The position numbers and the translations under genes were made by a program. Below are positions 8,101 through 16,676 of a stretch of DNA of 33,078 nucleotides, piece by piece. The stretch is from Candidatus Moraniibacteriota bacterium. Lineage in GTDB: Bacteria > Patescibacteriota > Minisyncoccia > Moranbacterales > UBA11712. The notes beneath the pieces were generated by a model. That model had not been told where the DNA came from, made no database searches, and saw nothing but the letters and a program-made list of their open reading frames with translations. Location: NCBI GenBank assembly GCA_028716005.1, contig JAQUQQ010000005.1, positions 1 through 33,078 of the forward strand, written 5' to 3'. How positions within the stretch are numbered: the stretch's first letter is position 1; each line of letters begins with the position of its first letter.

Positions 8101-9042
8101 ATGAAGATACTAATCACTGGCGGCGCGGGATTCATTGGCTCGCACCTCTCAAAAAAATTGCTGGGAGAAGGAAATAGCGTTGTTTGCGTTGACAATCTTT
8201 TCACGGGCCGAAAAGAAAATATCGAGCCATTCCTTAAAAACAAAAATTTCGAATTTGTCGAGCATGATATCATCAATCCGCTCGAAATTGAAGGGATAGA
8301 TCAAATATTCAATTTCGCCTGCCCCGCTTCCCCGCCCCACTACCAAAAAGACCCTGTCTTCACTTTCAAAACTTCCGTTCTTGGTTCGCTCAATCTGCTT
8401 GAGCTTGCTCGGAAAAATAATGCCCGGATAATGCAGGCTTCGACAAGTGAAGTCTATGGCGACCCGAAAACTCATCCCCAGCCGGAAACATATTGGGGAA
8501 ATGTGAACCCGATTGGCATCCGGTCCTGCTATGACGAGGGCAAGCGCGCCGCCGAAACATTGTTTTTCGATTACAACCGAAAATACGGGACGGATATTCG
8601 CGTCATCCGCATTTTCAACACCTATGGCCCAAATATGGATCCCCGTGATGGCCGGGTGGTTTCCAATTTCATCAATCAGGCCCTCGAGGACCAAGACCTG
8701 ACCATCTATGGCGACGGTTCACAAACCAGAAGCTTCCAATATATCGACGACCTTGTTGATGGAATCGCCAAAATGATGGACAATAAAAATAATTTTCTTG
8801 GCCCGGTGAACCTCGGAAACCCGGATGAATTCACCGTGAAAGAACTGGCCGAAAAAATTCTCGAAATGCTTCCGGAAAGCAAAAGTAAAATCGTCCACAA
8901 GCCTCTTCCGGAAGACGACCCCAAACAAAGAAAACCGGACATCACTCTCGCCAAAAAAGAACTCGGATGGAAGCCGAAAGTGAAAATCAAAGAAGGCCTC
9001 AAAAAGACTATTGAATATTTCAAAAGAAATGGACGTCTATGA
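8101..9042 (+). CDS. uxs-like: UDP-glucuronate decarboxylase-like extended SDR (UDP-xylose synthase)
   Basis: [52 protein letters not shown]...[22 protein letters not shown], the characteristic UXS signature. ATG 8101 preferred over TTG 8086. Confidence 0.88.
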   Translation: MKILITGGAGFIGSHLSKKLLGEGNSVVCVDNLFTGRKENIEPFLKNKNFEFVEHDIINPLEIEGIDQIFNFACPASPPHYQKDPVFTFKTSVLGSLNLLELARKNNARIMQASTSEVYGDPKTHPQPETYWGNVNPIGIRSCYDEGKRAAETLFFDYNRKYGTDIRVIRIFNTYGPNMDPRDGRVVSNFINQALEDQDLTIYGDGSQTRSFQYIDDLVDGIAKMMDNKNNFLGPVNLGNPDEFTVKELAEKILEMLPESKSKIVHKPLPEDDPKQRKPDITLAKKELGWKPKVKIKEGLKKTIEYFKRNGRL

Positions 9043-9764
9043 GTATGGGCAATTTCCAAAAAATTTGCATCGTCATTCCAGTTTATAACGAAGAAAAAAC
9101 GCTCGAGAAAATCGTCTCCGCCGTTGAAAACGCGGATGTTTTGGGCCTGGAAAAAGAAATTATCCTTGTGGATGATTGCTCCAGCGACAAATCAGCGGAA
9201 ATTCTTGGAAAATACGCAGCAAAGCACAAAATTTTTCACCACAAAAAAAATCAGGGCAAAGGCGCGACTCTCAAAACCGCCTTCCAAAACGCGACCGGTG
9301 ATCTGGTTCTCATCCAGGACGCGGATCTCGAATATGATCCAAATGAATACGCGGAAATAATAAAGCCGATTCTGGATGGGAAAGCGGACGCGGTTTTCAG
9401 CTCGCGTTTTTTGAGCCATCGGCCTCACCGGGTTCTCTATTTCTGGCATTATGCCGGAAACAAATTCCTGACAACATTATCAAATATTTTCACGAATATC
9501 AACCTCACCGACATTGAATCCGGCTACAAGGTCTTCACCAAAGAAATCCTCGACAAAATCGCGCCACGTCTCAAATCAAAACGCTTCGGAATCGAACCGG
9601 AACTTGTGGCTCGGGCCGCAAAATTGGCGCGGAAAAATAGATGCCGGATTTTTGAAGTCGGCGTCTCCTATTCCGGCCGGACATACGCCGAAGGCAAAAA
9701 AATCGGTTGGATTGACGGGATTGAGGCAATTTGGTGCGTGATTAGATACAACTTCTTCGAATAA
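9039..9764 (+). CDS. GT2 glycosyltransferase, polyprenyl-phosphate (DPM1-like) mannosyl/glucosyltransferase
   Basis: [68 protein letters not shown]. Confidence 0.85.
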   Translation: MSMGNFQKICIVIPVYNEEKTLEKIVSAVENADVLGLEKEIILVDDCSSDKSAEILGKYAAKHKIFHHKKNQGKGATLKTAFQNATGDLVLIQDADLEYDPNEYAEIIKPILDGKADAVFSSRFLSHRPHRVLYFWHYAGNKFLTTLSNIFTNINLTDIESGYKVFTKEILDKIAPRLKSKRFGIEPELVARAAKLARKNRCRIFEVGVSYSGRTYAEGKKIGWIDGIEAIWCVIRYNFFE

Positions 9765-9781
9765 TATAATTCACCTTTTAT

Positions 9782-9814
9782 AAAGCCTGTTATGGAAAAT
9801 ATTAGGCTTTTTTT
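9782..9814 (+). terminator. Rho-independent terminator
   Basis: AAAGCCT...AGGCTTT (7-bp arms) followed by a T-run. Confidence 0.7.
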
Positions 9815-9815
9815 C

Positions 9816-9844
9816 TTGACAATATCTTCAAATGATGCGAATAT
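9816..9844 (+). promoter_or_regulatory. Possible sigma70-type promoter upstream of the Nudix gene
   Basis: Consensus -35 TTGACA (9816-9821), then GAATAT (9839-9844) at 17-nt spacing; the -10 match is weak. Confidence 0.4.
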
Positions 9845-9916
9845 CTAACGACTTGTCGTGAGTCAATTTCGAGTTCCTTGCAACGATAGCCAACCAGAAC
9901 CGAAAAGGAGACTGCC

Positions 9917-10471
9917 GTGGCCGTGAAACCATGGAAAAGATCGGATAGCCGGATACTGGCAAGCGGCTGCGGAAAAAAAATGCTGCTTGCGACATTTGAG
10001 GATCCCCAAGGGGAAACTCATGATTTTTATCTCTTTGACAAGCCGATTTTTACCGTCATTCTGCCCTTGACCGATGCCGGGGAGGTGATCACGATTCGCC
10101 AGTATTATCAGGGATGCGACAAAATTTTGAGAACCCTGCCCGGCGGAAATATCAACGCGAACGAGCCGCCTGCCGAGACCATAAGGCGGGAACTCATGGA
10201 GGAGACGGGATATCTGTGCCCCGAAATCATCCAACTCGGATCAAAAGTTTGGCCAGATCCGGGAAATATTCTGTCATATTATTATTGCTTTCTTGGAATC
10301 GGAGCTCAAAAAATCCGAAAGCAGAATCTTGATGACACGGAGGACATCGAGTTCGGGCTCATCTCACTCCAAGAATGGTTGATTCTCACGGAAAAGGAAA
10401 TTGAAGATCCGTGCGCCATGGTGGCAACCCACCGGGCGCTTCCCTATCTGCGGGAAAGAGGTCTTCTTTGA
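9917..10471 (+). CDS. Nudix hydrolase (ADP-ribose pyrophosphatase-like)
   Basis: Nudix box GGNINANEPPAETIRRELMEETGY; GTG start preceded by AAAGGAG (Shine-Dalgarno). Confidence 0.85.
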   Translation: MAVKPWKRSDSRILASGCGKKMLLATFEDPQGETHDFYLFDKPIFTVILPLTDAGEVITIRQYYQGCDKILRTLPGGNINANEPPAETIRRELMEETGYLCPEIIQLGSKVWPDPGNILSYYYCFLGIGAQKIRKQNLDDTEDIEFGLISLQEWLILTEKEIEDPCAMVATHRALPYLRERGLL

Positions 10472-10497
10472 CCATTCAGCCAAATTTCAGCACCCCC

Positions 10498-10530
10498 GGG
10501 CTGGACGCCAAGCGTCCGGCCCTTTTTGTT
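10498..10530 (+). terminator. Rho-independent terminator after the Nudix gene
   Basis: GGGCTGGACGC-CAA-GCGTCCGGCCC (11-bp stem with one G-T wobble) followed by TTTTTGTT. Confidence 0.9.
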
Positions 10531-10563
10531 TGCAAAAAAAGATGCATGATTATATACTTTTTA

Positions 10564-10569
10564 TATAAT
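10564..10569 (+). promoter_or_regulatory. Candidate -10 element upstream of the nucleotidyltransferase gene
   Basis: Perfect TATAAT 28 nt upstream of the ATG and after a terminator; no convincing -35. Confidence 0.4.
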
Positions 10570-10596
10570 GAGTAATCTTTATATGAGAATTCTTTC

Positions 10597-11331
10597 ATGA
10601 AGAAAAAAGACGGCCTGAAACAAATAGTCATCCTGGCCGGCGGGCTGGCCACAAGGCTCCACCCGATCACGATAACAATCCCGAAATCAATGGTTGAAGT
10701 GAACGGCCGGCCGTTTTTTGAATATCAAATCGAACTTTGCAAAAAAAACGGCGTCAAAGAAATCGTGATGTGCGTCGGCCATTTGTGGGAACAGATCAGA
10801 GACTATTTCGGCGACGGAAAAAAATTCGGCGTGAAAATAACCTATTCCGTTGAAAACGAGAAACTGGACACCGGAGGAGCCATTAAGCTCGCGCTCCCCC
10901 ACCTCGACGAAAAATTCTTCGTGATGTATGGAGATTCTTTTTTGGACATAAATTGGAAAAAAATCGCCGAATTTCACGCCAAATCGAAAGCCGATGGTTT
11001 GATGACGGTGTATAAAAACAACTGGAAACTGGAACCCAGCCGGGTTTTGCTTGATGAAAAAGGCTATATAAAAGAATATAACAAGGAAAACCCGCGGCGG
11101 GAGATGAAATATATGGAATACGGCTTGAATATTTTGCCGAAAAAAATTATTGGCCAGGTGCGGGAAAAATCATTCCCCATCAGCCGTTATTTTGATATTT
11201 TGATGAAAAAAGGACATCTGGTTTCTTTTGAGTCAAAAAAAAGGTTCTATGAGATAGGATGCCATGACGGACTTGGCACTTGTGAAGCTCATATTTCCCA
11301 AAAACCCAAGAAAAAAAAAGAAAAACCATAA
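10597..11331 (+). CDS. hddC-like: Sugar-phosphate nucleotidyltransferase, HddC-like (D,D-heptose-1-phosphate guanylyltransferase)
   Basis: VILAGGLATRLHPITITIPKSMVEVNGRPFFEYQIELCKKNGVKEIVMCVGHLWEQIRDYFGDG...LDTGGAIKLALP...YGDSFLDIN; linked to HddA/GmhA/GmhB-like genes. Confidence 0.78.
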   Translation: MKKKDGLKQIVILAGGLATRLHPITITIPKSMVEVNGRPFFEYQIELCKKNGVKEIVMCVGHLWEQIRDYFGDGKKFGVKITYSVENEKLDTGGAIKLALPHLDEKFFVMYGDSFLDINWKKIAEFHAKSKADGLMTVYKNNWKLEPSRVLLDEKGYIKEYNKENPRREMKYMEYGLNILPKKIIGQVREKSFPISRYFDILMKKGHLVSFESKKRFYEIGCHDGLGTCEAHISQKPKKKKEKP

Positions 11332-11353
11332 TCCGCGACAATAATCGCGGATT
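11330..11353 (+). terminator. Strong hairpin overlapping the HddC-like stop codon, possible terminator
   Basis: AATCCGCGA-CAATAA-TCGCGGATT, perfect 9-bp arms; short following T-tract (CTTT). Confidence 0.55.
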
Positions 11354-11461
11354 CTTTGACAAAAATACCGGAATATGCCAATTTTAGGCTATTGGAGGGG
11401 CTGAAAAGCTCCTTAAAAAATATCCAAAATTAACCAAATCTCTGTTCAGGAGGACCGACTT

Positions 11462-12487
11462 ATGTTTCGCATGGCTTTGGGAAAGGTTCCTCTCCGGCTC
11501 TCCATGGGCGGAGGCGGAACGGATATCGCGTCTTTCTACAAGCTGAAAGGCGGTTTTTGGACTTCAGCAGCCATGTCGCTTTATGTCCGCATCACTATCA
11601 ATTGCCGTTGGGACAATCTCTGGGTCGTCAAATTTTCAGACAGAACCCAGAGAGTCACCGACATTTCTGAAATCCAACACCCGATCCTCCGGGAATCTCT
11701 GAAATTTATGAAAGCCCCGGATTGGCTGAAAGGCAAAGGCCTCGAGATGAACATCATTTCCGATGTCCCAAGCAAGTCTGGCCTGGGCGTCTCGGGCGCC
11801 ATAACTGTCAACCTCCTTCAAATTCTTCACACCATGAAAGGCGATGGGTTTTCCCTCCAGCAACTGGCGGAAGAAGCCTATCACGTGGAGCACGATCTTT
11901 GCGGCTCCAGCGCGACCGGGAAACAGGACCAATACATCGCCGCGATCGGGGGAATTACCTCTTTTGAAGTTACCCGAAGCGGCCATGTGGATGTTCTCTC
12001 TCTGAACCTGGAAAGCCGCACCCGCCTGGAACTCAACGAAAATCTGGTTCTTTTCGGGACCGGGACTATTCGGGAAAAGACCGCCGAAGAAACCTTGAAG
12101 GAACAAGGTTTGGCCGAACAAAAGCTTTCCCGAGAAAAGGTCGCTTATTTTGAGCGCATCAAAGAAATCGGCCTCGCGCAACGCGAAGCCATGCTGTCCG
12201 GAAAAATCCGCCGGTTTGGCGAGCTCCTCGACGAGCACTGGAAAGTCAAAAAATCCTATTCCAATCACACTGCCAACTCCGCCATCGACGACATTTACGA
12301 AGTCGCGAAGCAGGCGGGGGCCATTGGCGGGAAAGTGGTCGGGGCCGGCACAGTCGGCGCTTTCTGGCTTTTTTACGTCGAAGCCGACAAAAAATCGGCC
12401 CTGCGGGACGCCATGGCGGCCTATAACCTTCAGGAAGTTCCCTGGTCCTTCGTGGACCACGGGTCAATGATTTCCTACTGCGAATGA
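11462..12487 (+). CDS. hddA-like: GHMP kinase, HddA-like (D-glycero-alpha-D-manno-heptose-7-phosphate kinase)
   Basis: GKVPLRLSMGGGGTDIASFY, DVPSKSGLGVSGAITVNLLQ, ATGKQDQYIAAIGG, AGTVGAFWLFYV; strong SD CAGGAGG. Confidence 0.85.
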   Translation: MFRMALGKVPLRLSMGGGGTDIASFYKLKGGFWTSAAMSLYVRITINCRWDNLWVVKFSDRTQRVTDISEIQHPILRESLKFMKAPDWLKGKGLEMNIISDVPSKSGLGVSGAITVNLLQILHTMKGDGFSLQQLAEEAYHVEHDLCGSSATGKQDQYIAAIGGITSFEVTRSGHVDVLSLNLESRTRLELNENLVLFGTGTIREKTAEETLKEQGLAEQKLSREKVAYFERIKEIGLAQREAMLSGKIRRFGELLDEHWKVKKSYSNHTANSAIDDIYEVAKQAGAIGGKVVGAGTVGAFWLFYVEADKKSALRDAMAAYNLQEVPWSFVDHGSMISYCE

Positions 12488-12499
12488 GGGGGTGAAAAC

Positions 12500-13114
12500 A
12501 TGAAGGAAGCGACACTGGAACTTTTTTTCAAAGGCCGGCTCATGGAAATGGGCCAAATCGCCAAAGAACTGGCAGGCCAGATCGGAATTCTCGAAAAAAT
12601 GGCAGAAATCCTCGAGGAAGCCCGCCACTACGGCCATCGCCTTTTCTTCTGCGGAGTCGGTGGCGGCGCCGGAAACGGCACCCATGCCGCCGGCGACCTT
12701 TTCAAGAGTTGCCGGATCAAGGCGGCTTGCCTCACCGACAACGTTCCCACCGTCACGGCCATCACCAACGACGAAGGCTGGTCCCGGGTCTTTGTGGACC
12801 AGCTGGATATCTTGGGCTTCGGTCCGGATGACGTCCTGTTCGTCTTTTCGGTCGGCGGAGGAGACGCTGAACGGAACATTTCCGCGAACATCGTGGAAGC
12901 GGTCAAATACGCCAAAGAAAAAGGCGCTCATGTCCTGGGCGTGGTCGGAAAAGCAGACGGCTATACCGCCCGAAACGGCGACGCCGTCATTGTGGTGCCG
13001 ACCGTCAATCCGGACTACCGCACTACCCACACCGAATCCCTGCAGGGCTATATCGCCCATCTTCTGACCGAGGTCCTGCGCCAGAGGAGCGCCAAATGGG
13101 AATCGGTCACCTAG
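12500..13114 (+). CDS. gmhA-like: SIS-domain phosphosugar isomerase, GmhA-like (sedoheptulose-7-phosphate isomerase)
   Basis: SIS-domain pattern: FFCGVGGGAGNGTHAAGDLFKSCR, LTDNVPTVTAITNDEGW, VFSVGGGDAERNISANIVEAVKYAKEKGAHVLGVVGKADG. Confidence 0.72.
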   Translation: MKEATLELFFKGRLMEMGQIAKELAGQIGILEKMAEILEEARHYGHRLFFCGVGGGAGNGTHAAGDLFKSCRIKAACLTDNVPTVTAITNDEGWSRVFVDQLDILGFGPDDVLFVFSVGGGDAERNISANIVEAVKYAKEKGAHVLGVVGKADGYTARNGDAVIVVPTVNPDYRTTHTESLQGYIAHLLTEVLRQRSAKWESVT

Positions 13115-13707
13115 GGCCTCCAAAAGCGGTTTTTCTCGATCGGGACGGAGTGATTAATCCCCCCGTCGGACTCGACGAGTTCGGCGGAACGGAAAGCCCG
13201 CTCCGTTTCGAGGATTTCCAAATTTTTCCCTGGACGGCCGAGGCCATCAAAATTCTCAACAGCCTCGGCTTCTATGTCTTTATTGTCACCAACCAACCGG
13301 CGGTCGCCAAAGGCAAAATGAACCATCTGGAACTGGAGAATATGCATTTTCACCTGATTTATTGGGTTCGCAGCGTGGGCGGCATCATCGACAAAATCTA
13401 TGCCTGCCTGCACCATCCGGATCCAAAGCAGGTGAAAATTCCGGCCCTCCTCGCCGACTGCGACTGCCGGAAACCCAAACCGGGAATGTTGCTGCAAGCC
13501 GCCCAGGAATTCGGGATTGATCTCCAAAAATCCTGGCTGGTCGGCGACACCTGGAAAGACGTCCAAGCCGGCCAAGCCGCCGGCTGCCGGACGATTCTCA
13601 TCCGAAACGAAGTTGACAACCGCGGCAAAACCATCAACCCCGACTTCACCGCAGAAAACCTGCTTGAAGCGGCTCACATCATCGAACGGGAGGAAAACAC
13701 CCCATGA
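13096..13707 (+). CDS. gmhB-like: HAD-family phosphatase, GmhB-like (second copy)
   Basis: VFLDRDGVINPP, VTNQPAVAKGKM, CLHHPDPKQVKIPALLADCDCRKPKPGML, LVGDTWKDVQAG; complete C-x-H...C-x-C Zn motif. Overlaps the SIS gene by 19 nt. Confidence 0.85.
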   Translation: MGIGHLGPPKAVFLDRDGVINPPVGLDEFGGTESPLRFEDFQIFPWTAEAIKILNSLGFYVFIVTNQPAVAKGKMNHLELENMHFHLIYWVRSVGGIIDKIYACLHHPDPKQVKIPALLADCDCRKPKPGMLLQAAQEFGIDLQKSWLVGDTWKDVQAGQAAGCRTILIRNEVDNRGKTINPDFTAENLLEAAHIIEREENTP

Positions 13708-14438
13708 AAGAACCCCTGAAAGACGGGCTCTTGTTTCTCGACACGGCCGACCTAGGCGTGATCGAGAAGTATATGAAGCTCGGCTTCGTCGACGGCGTCA
13801 CCACCAACCCCACCATAATGAAAAAGTGCGGGGTCACCGGCGGTTTCGCGGTCATCCGCGACTATTCCAAGCAAATCGCGAAACTCATTGATCCCCTGCC
13901 CTTGTCCCTCGAGACCTCGAGTCCTGATGGGAATGAGCTGGAAATTCTGGAACAGGCCCGCGAGTTCGCCACCTGGGGCTCCAATGTCAACGTCAAAGTG
14001 ACGATCACCGACCAGAACGGCAAACCTTTCCTCGGCGTCATCAAGCAATTGGCCAAAGAAGGCATCAAAGTGAACGCCACTGCCATGATGAACGCGGCCC
14101 AAGGCCTCCTGGCCGCCAAAGTCGGCGCCAAGTATGTTTCCATCTTCCTGGGCCGGGTCGCCAATATGCAGTTCGACCCCGTTCCCGTCACGGAAGAGCT
14201 CCGCTATATGCTGGACCGCACCGGCTTGGAAGCCCAGATCATCGCCGCCTCAAGCCGCGAATCCTACAATGTCCTGCAGTGGTGGAAAGCCGGCGCCCAC
14301 ATCATCACCGTGACACCCGACCTCGTCAAATTTTGCATCCAACACCCCTACACCGCAGACACCGTGAAGCTCTTTGACGGCGACGCCGCCGACTGGCTCC
14401 CGGGCTGGAAGGAGTGGAAAGCCAACCATGGCAAATAA
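13704..14438 (+). CDS. Transaldolase / fructose-6-phosphate aldolase-family protein
   Basis: FLDTADLGVIEKYMKLGFVDGVTTNPTIMKK, NVNVKVTIT (Schiff-base Lys region), INATAMMNAAQ, KYVSIFLGRV, ASSRE; ATGA overlap with the preceding gene. Confidence 0.87.
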   Translation: MKEPLKDGLLFLDTADLGVIEKYMKLGFVDGVTTNPTIMKKCGVTGGFAVIRDYSKQIAKLIDPLPLSLETSSPDGNELEILEQAREFATWGSNVNVKVTITDQNGKPFLGVIKQLAKEGIKVNATAMMNAAQGLLAAKVGAKYVSIFLGRVANMQFDPVPVTEELRYMLDRTGLEAQIIAASSRESYNVLQWWKAGAHIITVTPDLVKFCIQHPYTADTVKLFDGDAADWLPGWKEWKANHGK

Positions 14439-14463
14439 CCCGGCGCAACTGCCGGACCCAATC

Positions 14464-14535
14464 AAAGGATTAAGCGAACCTTGTAAATTTTGCCCCGAAG
14501 GGGTAAAATAAAAAACAAGGAACGCTTAATCCTTT
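14464..14535 (+). terminator. 72-nt three-tier hairpin, terminator-like
   Basis: Outer 13-bp AAAGGATTAAGCG/CGCTTAATCCTTT, middle CCTTGT/ACAAGG, inner ATTTTGCCCC-GAA-GGGGTAAAAT; followed by TTCTTTTGTTTT. Confidence 0.7.
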
Positions 14536-14552
14536 TTCTTTTGTTTTGATTT

Positions 14553-15497
14553 ATGAAAATTCTTGTGACAGGCGGAGCGGGATTTATTGGTTCTCATTTG
14601 GTAGATCACTTGCTTAGGGAAGGCCACGAAGTGAAAGTCTATGACAATTTGAGCGGCGGGAACCGCGATTTTCTGAAACACCACGAAAAGAACAAACGCT
14701 TCGCTTTTGTGAAAGCCGATTTGGCTGACCGAAAAACTCTCCGAAAGGAATCAAAAAAAATCGAAATGGTTTTTCACCTCGCCGCCAACTCCGACATTTC
14801 GAAAGGCATCTCCGACCCAAGCCTCGATTTCGAACAGACAACACATCACACTTTCAACCTTCTCCAGGCAATGAAAGAAAACGGCGTAAAAAAGATTTTT
14901 TTCACCTCCGGAAGCGGCATTTATGGCGATGTGGGATCAACTTATACCAAAGAAAATTTCGGCCCGCTTATCCCCGTTTCGATGTATGGCGCGACCAAGC
15001 TTTCCGCCGAAGCCATGATATTCGCTTTTTCCAATTTTTTTGATATTCAGGTCTGGGTTCTGCGCCCGGCCAACATCATCGGCCCGCGGCTCACGCACGG
15101 CGTGGTTTTTGATTTTGTCAAAAGACTCAAAAAAGATTCGAAAAAACTTCAAATTCTCGGGGACGGAAGGCAAAGCAAATCATACCTTTATGTTTTGGAT
15201 GTCATCCGCGCCATCGACCTTGTCACGAAAAAAGCCAAGCAAAAAATAAACATTTTCAATATTGCCTCAAACAGCTTCATCACGGTGAATTCCATCGCGG
15301 ATGTGATCACCAAAGAAATGAACATCAATCCGAAACGAAGCTGGACCGGCGGAAAAATCGGCTGGAAGGGCGACGTGGCGAAAGTGAGAATAAATAATTC
15401 CAAAATTACGAAGCTTGGCTGGAAGCCAAAATACAATTCCCGCCAAGCCGTCCAAAAAACCGTCCGGGTGGTTTTGGGAAAAGACGCAAAATTCTAG
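14553..15497 (+). CDS. Extended SDR NAD-dependent epimerase/dehydratase
   Basis: [68 protein letters not shown]. Confidence 0.87.
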   Translation: MKILVTGGAGFIGSHLVDHLLREGHEVKVYDNLSGGNRDFLKHHEKNKRFAFVKADLADRKTLRKESKKIEMVFHLAANSDISKGISDPSLDFEQTTHHTFNLLQAMKENGVKKIFFTSGSGIYGDVGSTYTKENFGPLIPVSMYGATKLSAEAMIFAFSNFFDIQVWVLRPANIIGPRLTHGVVFDFVKRLKKDSKKLQILGDGRQSKSYLYVLDVIRAIDLVTKKAKQKINIFNIASNSFITVNSIADVITKEMNINPKRSWTGGKIGWKGDVAKVRINNSKITKLGWKPKYNSRQAVQKTVRVVLGKDAKF

Positions 15498-15509
15498 AAT
15501 TATCTACCA

Positions 15510-16655
15510 ATGAATAAAAAAATTACAATTGTCATCCCCTGCCTCAACGAAGGAAAAGTGATCGGCGAAGTCATCCGAGACAGCTGGATCGGCCTCGGAA
15601 ACGACAAAATCAACAATCAAGTCTTGATTATCGACAGCGGCACGGATGATTCGGAAGAAATCGCGAAAAGCCTGGGCGCTGATGTTTTGAAAACCCCGAA
15701 AAGAGGCCTTGGCCGCGCTTATATAGACGCTATTCCTCATATAAAAGGAGATTACGTTGTCATGGGCGATGCCGACGGGACTTATGATTTCAAGGAAACT
15801 CCCAATTTCACAAAAAAATTGGACGAGGGTTATGAATATGTGATGGGAACTCGCACGAAGGGCTGGATTGAAAAAGGATCCCGGCCTCCCCTTCACCGCT
15901 TCTTTGGCGCGCCGGTCACGAACTGGATTTTCAATCTCGTCTACGGAAGCAATTTTTCCGACATCCACTGCGGCATGCGAGCCATGACGAAAGTCGCGCT
16001 CGTGAAAATGAAACTGAAATCTCAATCATGGCAATACGCCTCAGAAATGATAATCAAAGCCATGCAACTGGGACTCAAAACAACCGAAGTGCCGATCCGA
16101 TTCTACAAAGACAAGCACGGACGAATCCCCCATCTCCGCCAGGGATGGCTCACGCCCTGGAAAGCCGGCTGGATCAGCCTCCAAATGATGTTCACCCACC
16201 GCGCGGATTTTTTTCTTTTCCGGCCGGGAATATTGTTGCTTTTTCTTGGGTTATTGGCTGTTGTTTCCTTGTCTTTCGGCCCTGTTTATATATTCTCAAT
16301 TCATTTTATGCTCCTGGGAATGACTCTGACAATTTTGGGGGCCGTCAGTATCTTTATGGGATTGGTCGCCAAAGCCATATATGACCCGTCGGGGAAGAAA
16401 ATGAAAAAATATATGAAATTCTTTCAATACAACAAATCTTTCCTCGCGAGTTTGGTCTTGATTATAATTGGAATATTTTTCACCCTTCCCCTAGTCAGCG
16501 ACTTCATTTCTTTCGGCTACAATCTGTCATCCGGCCTGCAGGACAAATATTATCTAAGCGTCACCGGCTTGACGCTGATAATCATCGCGTTCGTCAATTT
16601 CACATTCACCCTTCTGCTGCATTCACTTTCCGAAAGGCTGCAGGAAAATCAATAA
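15510..16655 (+). CDS. GT2 glycosyltransferase with C-terminal transmembrane region
   Basis: ITIVIPCLNEGKVIGEVI, IDSGTDDSEEIAKSLGA, MGDADGTYDF, FSDIHCGMRAM; several C-terminal TM helices. Confidence 0.85.
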   Translation: MNKKITIVIPCLNEGKVIGEVIRDSWIGLGNDKINNQVLIIDSGTDDSEEIAKSLGADVLKTPKRGLGRAYIDAIPHIKGDYVVMGDADGTYDFKETPNFTKKLDEGYEYVMGTRTKGWIEKGSRPPLHRFFGAPVTNWIFNLVYGSNFSDIHCGMRAMTKVALVKMKLKSQSWQYASEMIIKAMQLGLKTTEVPIRFYKDKHGRIPHLRQGWLTPWKAGWISLQMMFTHRADFFLFRPGILLLFLGLLAVVSLSFGPVYIFSIHFMLLGMTLTILGAVSIFMGLVAKAIYDPSGKKMKKYMKFFQYNKSFLASLVLIIIGIFFTLPLVSDFISFGYNLSSGLQDKYYLSVTGLTLIIIAFVNFTFTLLLHSLSERLQENQ

Positions 16656-16676
16656 TCTAAAACCTCACAAAAAATC

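Noticed and set aside
11636-12460. Long antisense ORF (274 aa) opposite the HddA-like gene, and similar ones at 3030-3797, 12464-13123, 28332-29177 and 30551-31408
   Set aside because: Each lies opposite a gene with clear family motifs; the translations show no recognisable domain and are rich in Phe/Gly/His as expected from reverse reading of biased codons.
2042-14600. Near-identical DNA at the starts of the SDR genes (ATGAAAATTCTTGT.ACAGGCGGAGC.GGATTTAT.GG.TCTCATTTGGT at 2042 and 14553) as a mobile repeat
   Set aside because: Explained by conserved coding of the [17 protein letters not shown] Rossmann motif in paralogous SDR genes; similarity fades downstream.
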